Positions 14,493 through 23,597 of a stretch of 33,348 bases of DNA are shown one piece after another. This DNA is from JAAYJG01 sp964450305 (lineage in GTDB: Bacteria > Bacillota > Clostridia > DSM-8532): assembly GCA_964450305.1 (NCBI GenBank), contig CAYVFB010000029.1, positions 1-33,348 of the forward strand, written 5' to 3'. The notes below the pieces were generated by a model. It did not search any database. It worked only from the letters and a program-made list of their open reading frames with translations, and was not told where the DNA came from. The translations under genes were made by a program, and so were the position numbers. Within the stretch, counting starts at the first letter, position 1, and each line of letters starts with the position of its first letter.

Positions 14493-15544
14493 AAAAAACA
14501 GTTGCCGTCGTACTTGTATTTGTTATGTTATTAATGGCTTTATCAGTTTTACCTGGATGCAATCAGAGCAAGGTAGTATTGAATGTATTCAACTGGGGTG
14601 AATATATCGATAAGGAACTATTAACCAAGTTTGAACAGGAAACCGGAATTCAAGTGAATTATGAACTGTTTGACACCAATGAATCCATGCTGGCCAAGCT
14701 TGAAACCGGCGGGACCTCGTATGATGTCATATTTCCTTCAGATTATGTCATCGAAGAGATGATCAGCAAGGGAATGCTCGCAAAAATCAATTTAAACAAT
14801 ATCCCCAATTTCCAGTATATTGATGATCGGTTTAAAAATTTGAACTATGATCCGAAAAACGAGTATTCGATACCTTATTTCTGGGGAACATTGGGTATTT
14901 TGTACAATACCGATATGGTCACCGAACCTGTCGACAGCTGGGATATTTTATGGGATGAGAAGTATGCCGGACAAATCCTCATGCTTGACAGCATGCGAGA
15001 CACCTTCCTGGTGGCGATGAAAAAGCTTGGATACTCCATCAATTCCACCGACGCGAAAGAAATTGAGCAGGCCAGGGATCTGCTGATTCAGCAAATTCCC
15101 CTGGTGAACGGCTATTATGTGGATGAGATCGTTGACATGATGATCAACGGCGATGCGGCGCTTGCGCTGAACTGGTCGGGCGCTGCCATGGATATCTACT
15201 GGCAGGAGGTAGAAAATATTCAGTATGCGGTTCCGAAGGAAGGCTCGAACATCTGGTTTGACTGTATGGTAATCCCGTCAACGAGCAAGCATCAAAAGGA
15301 AGCTGAAATGTTTATCAACTTCATGCTCGATCCGGAGAATGCTTATCAGAACACAGAATATGTGGGTTATGCCACACCGAATAAAGCCGCTTTGGAGATG
15401 GTGAAGGAGTCAAGCCCCGAAGTGGTGGGCATGGATGCCTATAACCCTTCCGCTGAAGTAGTGGATCGCTGCGAGGTTTTCATTGACCTGGGCGAAACAA
15501 AAGCGGTATACAACAAGGCGTGGATGGAGATCAAGGCAAACTGA
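14489..15544 (+). CDS. potD: Spermidine/putrescine-binding lipoprotein
   Basis: The substrate-binding protein of the importer, 351 residues. A lipoprotein signal ends in LPGC with the lipidated Cys24, so it is tethered to the outer face of the membrane. The mature part starts with VLNVFNWGEYIDKELLTKFE, the hallmark of the PotD/PotF fold, and keeps aromatic and acidic residues usual in the polyamine pocket (for example NWSGAAMD, GYATPNKAA). It overlaps potC by 4 bp and is the last gene of the operon; a repeat patch follows. Confidence 0.95.
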   Translation: MKKTVAVVLVFVMLLMALSVLPGCNQSKVVLNVFNWGEYIDKELLTKFEQETGIQVNYELFDTNESMLAKLETGGTSYDVIFPSDYVIEEMISKGMLAKINLNNIPNFQYIDDRFKNLNYDPKNEYSIPYFWGTLGILYNTDMVTEPVDSWDILWDEKYAGQILMLDSMRDTFLVAMKKLGYSINSTDAKEIEQARDLLIQQIPLVNGYYVDEIVDMMINGDAALALNWSGAAMDIYWQEVENIQYAVPKEGSNIWFDCMVIPSTSKHQKEAEMFINFMLDPENAYQNTEYVGYATPNKAALEMVKESSPEVVGMDAYNPSAEVVDRCEVFIDLGETKAVYNKAWMEIKAN

Positions 15545-15593
15545 TGTATCCAACAGGTTCCTGTAACCAAAGGGGATATGTAACCAGAGGACG

Positions 15594-15671
15594 GGGCCCA
15601 GGTCCCTTGACCAGGAGGGACAGGTCCCTTGGCATAATTTGGCCAGAAGGCGGGGCGGGTTCCCTTAGCTC
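15594..15671 (-). repeat. GGGAC-CT-GTCCC family repeat, locus B (inverted relative to locus A)
   Basis: Reading on the minus strand gives the same order as locus A: CCAAGGGACCTGTCCCTCCTGG, then AAGGGACCTGGGCCCC. The AATTGAGC part of one unit is missing here and the leftmost unit is decayed (GGTTCCCTTAGCTCAAT, 15658-15674). It fills much of the 305-bp gap after potD. A small hairpin (CTGGG/CCCAG, about 15790-15804) and no other clear signal complete the gap. Confidence 0.75.
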
Positions 15672-15849
15672 AATATGTAAAAGATAAGGCTCAATTTTTA
15701 TTGAAAAACTGGATAAAATACCGGTTACATCACTGCTTGAGCCAACCCATAATAAGGTAATAGATAGTGCCAGGTAATTAACAAAGGTACCTGGGCTCCA
15801 CCCAGTGTAAATGTATCCAAAGTGTAAACACGGGTTGAAAGGAGTTGTA

Positions 15850-17034
15850 ATGGACGCGGATAGAATTAAACAACTGCTGCGCCGTGAGGAAGGTCCAAAA
15901 TTGGACTTTAAGGCAACTCTGAATTTAAACACCGAAGGAGATAAGAAGGAGTTGACAAAGGATGTTATTGCCATTGCCAACTCACGAGGTGGGCGGGGCT
16001 ATATCCTGTATGGTGTGGAGGACAAGACCAAACGGCTGACAGGCATTGAACACTGGAATTTTCAAGAAGAGCAAATACAGCAAATCATCTATAACCGCAG
16101 CGATCCGCCTGTTCCTGTTACCGTGGATTTTCAGAAATACGAGGGGGTTATGCTGGCGGTGATCACCATTTTCAAAAGCCAGCATAAACCTCATCAAATG
16201 CTGCAGAATGGCGCATTCTATATTCGTCGCGGCTCCACCACTGATATCGCAAGAAGAAGTGAAATTGCCGGGATGATGCAGGAAAACGGCTTGGTCACCT
16301 ATGAAACCGTTCCGCTGCCCCGTGCAACCATGGAGGATTTGGATCAGGATCTGCTGCATTCCTATTTTAGTAAACTACAGGTTGCAGGGGAAAGCCCCAA
16401 CAAGGTTTTACTGCAGGCTCTCGGCTTTGCTGCCGAAGCCGACAACGGTGTTCTTGCACCCACCATCGGCGCGATGCTGCTGTTCGGCAATAACCCCTCC
16501 GTGTTTTTACCACAATGCTATGTGAAGCTTACGCTTCAGGATACGGTTCACCACATTACAGGCAACATTTTCATTCTGGTACAAAAGACCTGCAGCCTGA
16601 TCCGCGAATTGCTCCAGGACCCGCTTTATCCTTATGATGCAATCGAGGAAGCCCTTGGCAATGCTCTGGTACACCGGGACTATCTGGACCTTTCACGGGG
16701 GGTTCACGTGGATATCAAGGACAATTGCATTGAAGTCAGCAATCCCGGAGCATTGTTGGCTGGGAACAAAAGCGTGAGATATAACAATGATAAAAACCCG
16801 GAACGCCGCAATGCCTGGTTATACGAGAGAATTCTTATTATGGATCAGGGCAAGCATTTTTTCAATATGGGCAATGGAATTTCCAGGATGAAGGATGCTT
16901 TCACCCCAAAAGCCAAGGTTCAGTTTATTAATCTTGGTTCGAGAAACCTGTTCAAGGTGATACTGCCCAGGCAAATACCTCATTTCAGCAAAGAAGAAGC
17001 AGACAACCCGGAAACCCCGAACGACATAAAGTAA
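15850..17034 (+). CDS. AlbA_2 (Schlafen-type) domain protein, putative transcription regulator
   Basis: A 394-residue protein. The N-terminal 130 residues are an AlbA_2/Schlafen domain (E-x-x-x-LDFKATLN, IANSRGGRGYILYGVED, GAFYIRRGSTT). The C-terminal part (about 245-375) looks like the HATPase_c_4 module often paired with it (IEEALGNALVHRDY, IEVSNPGALL). Such proteins are often annotated as RecG-like helicases or regulators, but no helicase motif is present. ATG 15850 follows AAAGGAG at 15838-15844. It stands alone between the pot operon and the decarboxylase gene, next to repeat patches, so it may be an accessory insertion. Function unknown; DNA or RNA binding is inferred. Confidence 0.8.
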   Translation: MDADRIKQLLRREEGPKLDFKATLNLNTEGDKKELTKDVIAIANSRGGRGYILYGVEDKTKRLTGIEHWNFQEEQIQQIIYNRSDPPVPVTVDFQKYEGVMLAVITIFKSQHKPHQMLQNGAFYIRRGSTTDIARRSEIAGMMQENGLVTYETVPLPRATMEDLDQDLLHSYFSKLQVAGESPNKVLLQALGFAAEADNGVLAPTIGAMLLFGNNPSVFLPQCYVKLTLQDTVHHITGNIFILVQKTCSLIRELLQDPLYPYDAIEEALGNALVHRDYLDLSRGVHVDIKDNCIEVSNPGALLAGNKSVRYNNDKNPERRNAWLYERILIMDQGKHFFNMGNGISRMKDAFTPKAKVQFINLGSRNLFKVILPRQIPHFSKEEADNPETPNDIK

Positions 17035-17124
17035 GGGGAGCTCTTCAATGAAAGCATCACATGTATTCACTTATTGAATTATCCTGTATAATGGTTTTGA
17101 GAGCATGAAGAACAGGGTGAGGAT

Positions 17125-18588
17125 ATGGAAAAACAAGTGAAGCCTCTGTTAAGCATATTGGAAGAATACCTGACAAAGAACAGGCTCATCATGCATATGC
17201 CTGGCCATAAGGCAGGCAGGCTTTTTTCTGAACAGTTTAAAAGCCATTTATTACAGTATGACCTAACCGAGCTTCCGGGCCTGGACAATTATCACCGGGC
17301 CAGGGGTGTGCTGGCCGACAGCATGAAGGACTGCGCAAGAGCCTTTGGCGCAAGGGAATCCTTTTACCTTGTCAATGGCTCTACATCGGGCATTCATGCG
17401 ATGCTTGCAGCCTGTTTGAACAAAGGGGACAAATTGCTTGTTGCCCGTAATTGCCACATATCTGTTATCAATGGGCTGATCCTTTTTGGGATTCAACCCA
17501 TTTTTGTAATGCCTCGTTATGATGAACAATGGCAAATGGTATTGCCGGCTTCTATTGAAAGCTGGCGAAAGACCCTGGATGAAAACCCGGACGCAAGGGG
17601 CGCATTGGTCACATCTCCCGATTATTACGGGCTTTGCGCTCCATTGGAGGGTTTGGCCAGTCTATTGCATGAAAAAGGGAAATTTCTGCTCGTGGATGAA
17701 GCGCACGGGGCTCATTTCGCTTTTTCCAGCCATCTTCCCAGGACGGCCTTGCGGCAAGGTGCCGATGTCTGTGTTCAAAGCCTGCACAAGACGATGCCGG
17801 CGCTGACCCAAGCAGCATTACTGCATTTGGGTACCAACCATATCTCCGGTGACAGGATAAAACGCAGCATATCCATGCTCACCACTACCAGCCCATCCTA
17901 TATGCTGATGGCTTCAATAGAATATGCCTGTTATTTCGCCAGCCACGAAGGGCCGGAAAGCTATGACAGGCTTATTGAAGCTTTGAATGAAATGAAAACG
18001 GAGCTGGCTGAAATGGGTAAGCTGAGGCTGGTTCCCGACTGCTTATGCGGCTTTGAAAGGGATGCCACCCGTATCGTCGTGGATACCTCAAAAACAGAAT
18101 ATAGCGGTTATCAATTCAGCGGTATTCTGGAACAGGTTTATGGTATAATAGCAGAGATGGCAGATGAGACCCATGTGGTTCTGATCATCACTCCGGCAGA
18201 TACAAGCGAAGAGCTTCGTATGGTCATCAAAGCGCTTAGGGAGCTTGATGATAAGGTGATGCCATGCGCCCCCAAAACAGGTTTCAGGCCCTTCGAGGCG
18301 CAGCCTGCACGGTGTGAAATCCCCAGCCTGCCCGACTACCTGGGGAAGATGGTATACATTCCCCTTGAAAGCTCCGCAGGCTTTGTCAGTGCCAGCATGG
18401 TAACACCCTATCCGCCAGGGGTTCCAATCCTTTGTCCGGGCGAGACCATCACCGAAAACACCATTGCCCAGGTTCAAAATCTGATGCACTGTGGATGTGA
18501 ACTTCAGGGGCTTGCCGAGAACAAGGGGCTGATCCGGGTATTGGATCAAAATGTTGAAAAACTCTCCGAGCCCAGGGCAAATCTTTAA
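17125..18588 (+). CDS. Orn/Lys/Arg decarboxylase, PLP-dependent
   Basis: A 487-residue fold-type-I PLP enzyme of the group-III decarboxylase family, which turns arginine, lysine or ornithine into agmatine, cadaverine or putrescine. PLP Lys222 lies in SLHKTMPALTQ; Asp191 and His194 in DEAHGAHF stack and bind the cofactor; VNGSTSGIHAM (83-93) binds phosphate. It is the short Firmicutes form (YaaO/SpeA-like) without the N-terminal wing domain. A TATAAT at 17087-17092 could serve as the -10 of its promoter, but no good -35 is seen. tmk follows by 43 bp, an order common in Firmicutes. Substrate not resolved from sequence. Confidence 0.92.
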   Translation: MEKQVKPLLSILEEYLTKNRLIMHMPGHKAGRLFSEQFKSHLLQYDLTELPGLDNYHRARGVLADSMKDCARAFGARESFYLVNGSTSGIHAMLAACLNKGDKLLVARNCHISVINGLILFGIQPIFVMPRYDEQWQMVLPASIESWRKTLDENPDARGALVTSPDYYGLCAPLEGLASLLHEKGKFLLVDEAHGAHFAFSSHLPRTALRQGADVCVQSLHKTMPALTQAALLHLGTNHISGDRIKRSISMLTTTSPSYMLMASIEYACYFASHEGPESYDRLIEALNEMKTELAEMGKLRLVPDCLCGFERDATRIVVDTSKTEYSGYQFSGILEQVYGIIAEMADETHVVLIITPADTSEELRMVIKALRELDDKVMPCAPKTGFRPFEAQPARCEIPSLPDYLGKMVYIPLESSAGFVSASMVTPYPPGVPILCPGETITENTIAQVQNLMHCGCELQGLAENKGLIRVLDQNVEKLSEPRANL

Positions 18589-18631
18589 AACAGATGAGGA
18601 TTATCCATTCAGGAAAGGAACACGGAAGAAA

Positions 18632-19258
18632 ATGCACAAGGGAATTTTTATTTCTTTTGAAGGAACAGATGGTTCAGGGAAAACCACGCAAATCGCCCTT
18701 CTAAGCGAATATTTAAACGGTAAGGGCTTTGAGCCGCTAATCCTGCGTGAACCCGGCGGGGCAGTCATCAGCGAAAGAATTCGTTCGGTCGTGCTGGACA
18801 ACCGTCATACCGAAATGGATCAGGTGACTGAAATGCTTCTTTACGCAGCGTCCAGGGCGCAGTTGGTCGCACAGATCATCCTCCCGTCCCTGAACATGGG
18901 GAAATGTGTGATCTGCGACAGGTTTGTAGACTCAAGCTATATCTATCAGGGGTTTGCCCGAGGCCTTGGAATGGAAACGGTTAAAGCGGTCAATGATATT
19001 GCTACCCGAAACCTGATGCCTGACATCACCTTTTTCATGGATGTGGACCCGGAGGTTGCCCTGAAAAGAAGATTTGACAGCAGCCAGCCAGACAGGCTGG
19101 AAATGGAGGGGGTTGCCTTCCAACGAAAGGTATATGAAGGCTATATTCGGTTATGCAAGCTATATCCCGAGCGAATGAAACGAATTTCAGGCAACGAAGG
19201 TATTGATGCTTCCTTTTCGCAGATCAAAAGCTATATGGACGCGTTTCTTTGCCGATAA
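18632..19258 (+). CDS. tmk: Thymidylate kinase
   Basis: Phosphorylates dTMP to dTDP for DNA synthesis. A 208-residue protein with P-loop GTDGSGKTT (11-19), the DR-x motif Asp96-Arg97-Phe98 in CDRFVDSS, and TEMLLYAASRAQLV, which contacts the substrate. ATG 18632 is chosen because the family starts with MxKGxFIxFEG and GGAAG precedes it; the open frame extends upstream without conservation. It opens the tmk-yaaR-holB-yaaT replication/sporulation block. Confidence 0.96.
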   Translation: MHKGIFISFEGTDGSGKTTQIALLSEYLNGKGFEPLILREPGGAVISERIRSVVLDNRHTEMDQVTEMLLYAASRAQLVAQIILPSLNMGKCVICDRFVDSSYIYQGFARGLGMETVKAVNDIATRNLMPDITFFMDVDPEVALKRRFDSSQPDRLEMEGVAFQRKVYEGYIRLCKLYPERMKRISGNEGIDASFSQIKSYMDAFLCR

Positions 19259-19307
19259 TGATAGTGATACGACAGTTCAGCCCTCATGGAATTGGGGAGG
19301 TGAAAGA

Positions 19308-19766
19308 ATGAATTTGAAAATTGACGGTTCCAATCAGCCTTCAACCAGCGCGAGCAGCAAAGTGAACACCAGTAACCTGCATGTGGAAGGTAAAAGCCAA
19401 AGCCAGTTCAGCTCCACGCTGAAAAAACAGACCTCTCAAAACATGGAAGAAATGCTGAAGCAAATGGCTCAGGACATTGTCAAACAGGGAGAACGACTGG
19501 GTGATAAGGTGGATATCGCCGAATTAAAGGCATATAAGCGAATGGTATCAGAGTTTCTGGAGGAATCAATCCGCGGGTTTTCCAGGTTTTCCCGGGAAAG
19601 CTTTATGGATCGCAGAGGTCGTCACAGGCTGTATGCCACAGTGAAAAAGATCAATGAAAGCCTGGAGGAACTCACAAAAGAAATTCTCAACAATGAAAAG
19701 GATCATCTAAAAATTCTCGGACGTATCGAGGATATCCGTGGAATGGTTCTGGATATTATCCTGTAA
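19308..19766 (+). CDS. yaaR: YaaR family protein (DUF327)
   Basis: A 152-residue, charged, mostly helical protein of the YaaR/DUF327 family. A Ser/Thr-rich N-terminal stretch (to about 45) is followed by a helical core with the family-like LKAYKRMVSEFLEES and IRGFSRFS blocks. No catalytic motif; function unknown in the family. ATG 19308 follows GGGGAGGTG. It sits between tmk and holB as in Bacillus subtilis, though yaaQ, which comes between tmk and yaaR there, is absent. Confidence 0.9.
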   Translation: MNLKIDGSNQPSTSASSKVNTSNLHVEGKSQSQFSSTLKKQTSQNMEEMLKQMAQDIVKQGERLGDKVDIAELKAYKRMVSEFLEESIRGFSRFSRESFMDRRGRHRLYATVKKINESLEELTKEILNNEKDHLKILGRIEDIRGMVLDIIL

Positions 19767-19872
19767 AACAATGCCGCCTTATCCGTTCGGGTGAGTACCA
19801 TCGGTTTGCACTAAACAAGTACAGCTGTGTTTATTTCGCCCCGTAGTGTTAAGAAAAACGAGGTTTATCATA

Positions 19873-20838
19873 TTGACATTGGATCAAATCATCGGACAAG
19901 ACTCACTGGTCAATCAGCTGAAAATGAACATCGCTTCAGGTAAACCCGGGCATGCCTGTGCCTTTTCAGGACCGTCGGGCATGGGAAAGCGAACTCTCGC
20001 ACTGGCTTATGCCAGGGCACTTTTGTGTATGGGGTGCAAGCCCGGGGCTGCATGTCTTTCCTGTCGCACATTTATTGAGGGAACAAACCCGGATTTTTAT
20101 GAGGTGATTACTGACAAGCCATCCATTGGTGTGGATCTGATCCGGGCCATGCAGGATGATGTGGCAAATCGCCCGGCATACGGTAACAGGAAGGTCTATT
20201 TTATCGACAACGCGCAGCTGATGACCACCCAGGCGCAGAATTGCCTGCTGAAAACCCTGGAGGAACCTCCGGAGTATGCCATCATTCTGATGTCGGTTTC
20301 AAATTTCGATTCAATGCTGTCTACCATACAATCCAGAATGGTTCATTTCAGGATGAATCCCTATTCTGACACGGAAATGCTGCAAATACTCAAGCCCCTG
20401 TATATTCTCGACGAAAATGAATGGGATTTCATTTTAAAATTTTCCCGGGGCATTCCGGGCAATGCCATCCATATCATCGAAGAGGGTTCTGTGCGGGATC
20501 TTCGCCGGCTGGTGTTCAGGCTGCTTGAAAGACTGGATGATATCCATACTGCAGAAGAGCTTCGTAAGGCACTTTCAGAGAACAAGGCCGAGGTGACCAC
20601 CGTGCTGGACATTCTGCTGTCCTTCTACCGGGATTGCATGATGACCTTGGAGGGCATGGAAAACAGGTTGATTAATTCCGATAAAAAGGATATGATTATT
20701 AAGATTGCAAAGAGGTTCCCAAAACGAAAGCTGCTGGATAAAATAAATATTTTGGAAGGGATGCGGCGTAGTTTTGAGTATAATGTCAACCACCAGCTGG
20801 GGGTTGATGTATTGGTGATGGAAATTCAGGAGGTTTAA
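19873..20838 (+). CDS. holB: DNA polymerase III delta' subunit
   Basis: Part of the clamp loader that opens the beta clamp for replication. A 321-residue AAA+ protein: Walker A-like GPSGMGKRT (33-41), four zinc-type cysteines Cys52, Cys55, Cys61 and Cys64, and the NCLLKTLEEPP motif. The arginine-finger-type SRC motif reads QSRM here. A TTG start at 19873 is chosen because GAGGT at 19860-19864 is well placed and TLDQIIGQ is the usual family start; an ATG upstream is not supported. Followed by yaaT after 4 bp. Confidence 0.93.
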   Translation: MTLDQIIGQDSLVNQLKMNIASGKPGHACAFSGPSGMGKRTLALAYARALLCMGCKPGAACLSCRTFIEGTNPDFYEVITDKPSIGVDLIRAMQDDVANRPAYGNRKVYFIDNAQLMTTQAQNCLLKTLEEPPEYAIILMSVSNFDSMLSTIQSRMVHFRMNPYSDTEMLQILKPLYILDENEWDFILKFSRGIPGNAIHIIEEGSVRDLRRLVFRLLERLDDIHTAEELRKALSENKAEVTTVLDILLSFYRDCMMTLEGMENRLINSDKKDMIIKIAKRFPKRKLLDKINILEGMRRSFEYNVNHQLGVDVLVMEIQEV

Positions 20839-20842
20839 ATAC

Positions 20843-21715
20843 GTGGCCAGAGTAATTGGTGTCCGGTTTCGTTATGCCGGAAAGGTATACTATTTCGACC
20901 CTGTGGATCTCGAGATGGAGCAGGGGGATCGTGTTATCGTTGAAACCGCGCGTGGTGTGGAGTGCGGTGAAGTTGTGAACGGGGTTAAGGATGTGGATGA
21001 AAAAGAAGTCATCGCACCGCTGAAAAAGGTCATGCGTAAAGCTACTCCGGAGGATCTGCAGCAGGTAGAGGACAACAAAAAAAAGGCAGAGGAAGCTTAT
21101 CGGATTTGCCAGGAAAAAATTCAGAAGCATAGCCTGGAAATGAAGCTGATCGATGTGGAATATACCTTTGACAACAACAAAATCCTTTTCTACTTTACCG
21201 CTGACGGCCGGGTAGACTTCCGTGAGCTGGTGAAAGACCTGGCTGCTGTGTTCAGAACCAGGATCGAGCTTCGCCAGATCGGGGTGAGGGATGAGGCAAA
21301 GATGATGGGCGGCCTGGGTGTATGCGGCAGAAGCCTTTGCTGCAGCTCGCATTTAACCGAATTCCATCCGGTGTCCATTAAAATGGCGAAGGAGCAAAGC
21401 CTGTCGCTGAACCCCACAAAGATTTCCGGCACCTGTGGCAGGCTGATGTGCTGCTTGAAGTATGAGCAGGACGCCTATGAGGATCTTTTAAAACGAATCC
21501 CGAAAGTCGGCGCATTGGTGCAAACACCTCACGGAACGGGCACGATCATGTACGTCAGTCTCCTCGAGGAAAAGGTGAAGGTAAAGCTCGACAACGAGAA
21601 TGAGCCCGATCTTCAGGAATACCGGGCATCCGAGGTTAAACTGATCAAGGATGCGGATAAGGCTTCTACAGAACCGGAGCTGGAGTTGGAAGTTTTGAAG
21701 CAGCTTGAAGACTGA
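20843..21715 (+). CDS. yaaT: PSP1-domain protein YaaT (RicT)
   Basis: A 290-residue protein with the PSP1 domain. In B. subtilis RicT acts with RicA and RicF as an Fe-S complex that aids RNase Y-dependent mRNA processing and is needed for sporulation, competence and biofilm entry. The two CGRxxCC signatures are intact: Cys161/166/167 and Cys198/203/204. The PSP1 part spans about 60-145. GTG 20843 follows CAGGAGGT with good spacing. The gene is last in the tmk-holB run; partners RicA/RicF are not in this window. Confidence 0.94.
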   Translation: MARVIGVRFRYAGKVYYFDPVDLEMEQGDRVIVETARGVECGEVVNGVKDVDEKEVIAPLKKVMRKATPEDLQQVEDNKKKAEEAYRICQEKIQKHSLEMKLIDVEYTFDNNKILFYFTADGRVDFRELVKDLAAVFRTRIELRQIGVRDEAKMMGGLGVCGRSLCCSSHLTEFHPVSIKMAKEQSLSLNPTKISGTCGRLMCCLKYEQDAYEDLLKRIPKVGALVQTPHGTGTIMYVSLLEEKVKVKLDNENEPDLQEYRASEVKLIKDADKASTEPELELEVLKQLED

Positions 21716-21781
21716 CGGGTCTTTTCAGCGGGGAACAGTAACAAATTCTCAGGAGTCTTGCTTATTTTCTTAGACAAGCTG

Positions 21782-21810
21782 TTGACACACTGATAATTAT
21801 ATTGTAGGAT
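21782..21810 (+). promoter_or_regulatory. Predicted promoter for the ferredoxin gene
   Basis: A perfect TTGACA (21782-21787), 17-nt spacer and TAGGAT (21805-21810). Lies 50 nt before the ferredoxin start. Confidence 0.65.
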
Positions 21811-21859
21811 AACATGGGAATTAAAAGTTCCCTTGATTAAGTGATGGAGGTGTACTGTT

Positions 21860-22030
21860 ATGGCATATTTCATTCATGATGACTGTATCAGCTGCGGCGC
21901 TTGTGAACCGGAATGTCCGGTTAGCTGTATTTCAGCTGGTGACAGCAAGTATGTAATCGATCCGGAAGAGTGCATTGAATGTGGAGCTTGTGCAGATGTT
22001 TGCCCTGTTGATGCTCCAAAGCCGGAATAA
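21860..22030 (+). CDS. 2[4Fe-4S] ferredoxin
   Basis: A 56-residue clostridial-type ferredoxin with two complete cluster motifs: Cys9, 12, 15, 19 and Cys38, 41, 44, 48 (each C-x2-C-x2-C-x3-C-P). It is a low-potential cytoplasmic electron carrier. GATGGAGGTG precedes the ATG. It has its own promoter and terminator, so it is a separate transcript from yaaT. It could serve the Kor complex encoded 2.6 kb downstream, as many such ferredoxins do, but this cannot be shown here. Confidence 0.95.
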   Translation: MAYFIHDDCISCGACEPECPVSCISAGDSKYVIDPEECIECGACADVCPVDAPKPE

Positions 22031-22052
22031 TTATAAGCCGTAATATTTACAG

Positions 22053-22085
22053 GAGCCGGACATTTTATGTCTGGCTCTTTCTCTT
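22053..22085 (+). terminator. Intrinsic terminator after the ferredoxin gene
   Basis: An 11-bp stem (22053-22063/22067-22077, GAGCCGGACAT with ATGTCTGGCTC, one G-U) and a TTT loop, followed by TTTCTCTTATT. Confidence 0.88.
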
Positions 22086-22195
22086 ATTGCGTATGGCATG
22101 CCAGCCTGGAAAGATTAAGGTGCGGATGATTTTCCGAATGGTCCTGTAATGCTGGAAGAAAAACAAAGAGTGCCTTAAAGAGGAGCTTTAGCAAC

Positions 22196-22885
22196 ATGGC
22201 GGATGTACTGCTGAAAGAGGGCGAAAGCCTGGATGACCTGCAAACGAATAACCTTTGTATCATTCAAAAAAATGAAGGCTTCCGCTACGGCAGCGATGCA
22301 GTGCTTCTTTCAAACTTTGTCAAGGTACTGCCAAACGCCAGGGTTGTTGATCTTGGAACCGGAACGGGCATCATCCCGCTGCTGCTTTCGGCTAAAACAA
22401 AGGCCGGCCATATCACCGGCATTGAAATCCAGCCTGAAATGGCGGAAATGGCGAAAAGAAGCATTGCGTTGAACCATCTGGAGGATAAAATAGAAATCAT
22501 TCAGGGGAACTTTTTGAATGCCCTGGAATGGTTTGGCAGTGGCAGCATCGATGTGGTTGTTACCAATCCTCCATATACAAAGCCAGGGGGTGGGCTGGTG
22601 AACCCAAACGAACCAAAGGCTGTTTCCAGGCATGAAATTTATTGCACGCTTGAGCAGCTCATTGCGGTTTCCTCAAAGCTGTTAAAGCAATCTGGGCGTT
22701 TTTTCATGATTCACAGACCGGAAAGGCTGGTAGATATCTTTTGCGCGATGCGTGAGAATAAAATTGAACCAAAGAGCATCCGGCTGGTTCATGGGCATAA
22801 GGAGAAACCCGCAACGCTGGTGTTGATTTACGGGCTGAAGAACGGGAATTCCCAGGTAACCGTTGAACAGCCTTTATATGTATGA
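22196..22885 (+). CDS. trmN6: tRNA1(Val) (adenine37-N6)-methyltransferase-like, YabB/TrmN6
   Basis: A 229-residue SAM-dependent methyltransferase. DLGTGTG at 52-58 binds SAM, and NPPY at 124-127 is the N6-adenine methylase catalytic motif. The start (LDDL...GFRYGSDAVLLSNFV) matches the YfiC/YabB family, which modifies adenine 37 of tRNA1(Val). AGAGGAG precedes ATG 22196. In B. subtilis yabB also lies after yaaT, supporting the assignment. Target tRNA inferred from family. Confidence 0.88.
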   Translation: MADVLLKEGESLDDLQTNNLCIIQKNEGFRYGSDAVLLSNFVKVLPNARVVDLGTGTGIIPLLLSAKTKAGHITGIEIQPEMAEMAKRSIALNHLEDKIEIIQGNFLNALEWFGSGSIDVVVTNPPYTKPGGGLVNPNEPKAVSRHEIYCTLEQLIAVSSKLLKQSGRFFMIHRPERLVDIFCAMRENKIEPKSIRLVHGHKEKPATLVLIYGLKNGNSQVTVEQPLYV

Positions 22886-23042
22886 CTGCACAAACTCATA
22901 CCGATGCATAATATTATCACATATTTCATGTATAAAACATAGGAACTGAGGCTTTTATGCATGCAATACCATTATCTTCGAATTCATCCAGTCAAGATGA
23001 TGGCCAAGACGAAAATGGAACCTAACAGCAGGAGATAAGAAA

Positions 23043-23597
23043 ATGATCATTCAAATAAGCACCCCACTCACCCATCAGAGCATTCAAAACCTGAAGGCCG
23101 GTGATATGGTTGAAATCACCGGAAGCGTCTATACCGCCAGGGACGCCGCCCATCAAAAGCTGACAGAGCTGATCCTCGCCGGGGAAAGGCTTCCTTTCGA
23201 CCTGAGGGATCAGATCATTTATTATGTGGGTCCCTGCCCGGCATCGGAAGACAGGGTGATCGGTTCGGCAGGTCCAACCACCAGCGGCAGAATGGATAAA
23301 TATGCCCCGAAGCTCATTGAAATGGGGCTGACGGGAATGATTGGCAAGGGCCAGCGAAACGCAGCCGTGGTGGAAGCCATGAAAAAATACGGGGCGATCT
23401 ATTTTGGGGCCGTGGGCGGGGCTGGAGCCTTAATCTCCAAATGCGTGGTAAGCTCGGAACTGATCGCGTTCAGTGAGTTAGGCACAGAAGCTGTAAGAAA
23501 GCTATCCCTGGTGAACTTCCCGGCGATTGTTGTGATCGATCAATATGGGAACAATCTTTATGAATCAGGGAGGAAGCAATATGCATTGGAGCCGTAA
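23043..23597 (+). CDS. Fe-S type fumarate/tartrate hydratase, beta subunit
   Basis: A 184-residue C-terminal (beta, swivelling) domain of class-I fumarase or L-tartrate dehydratase. Family blocks seen are PLTHQSIQNLKAGD, GSVYTARDAAH, VGPCPAS, GPTTSGRMDKYAP, GMIGKGQRN and VGGAGALIS. In two-subunit enzymes the alpha subunit carries the 4Fe-4S cluster; no alpha gene is in this window, and the upstream gene is trmN6. It may pair with an alpha encoded elsewhere. Its 3' end overlaps the P-loop ATPase gene by 17 bp. Confidence 0.88.
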   Translation: MIIQISTPLTHQSIQNLKAGDMVEITGSVYTARDAAHQKLTELILAGERLPFDLRDQIIYYVGPCPASEDRVIGSAGPTTSGRMDKYAPKLIEMGLTGMIGKGQRNAAVVEAMKKYGAIYFGAVGGAGALISKCVVSSELIAFSELGTEAVRKLSLVNFPAIVVIDQYGNNLYESGRKQYALEP

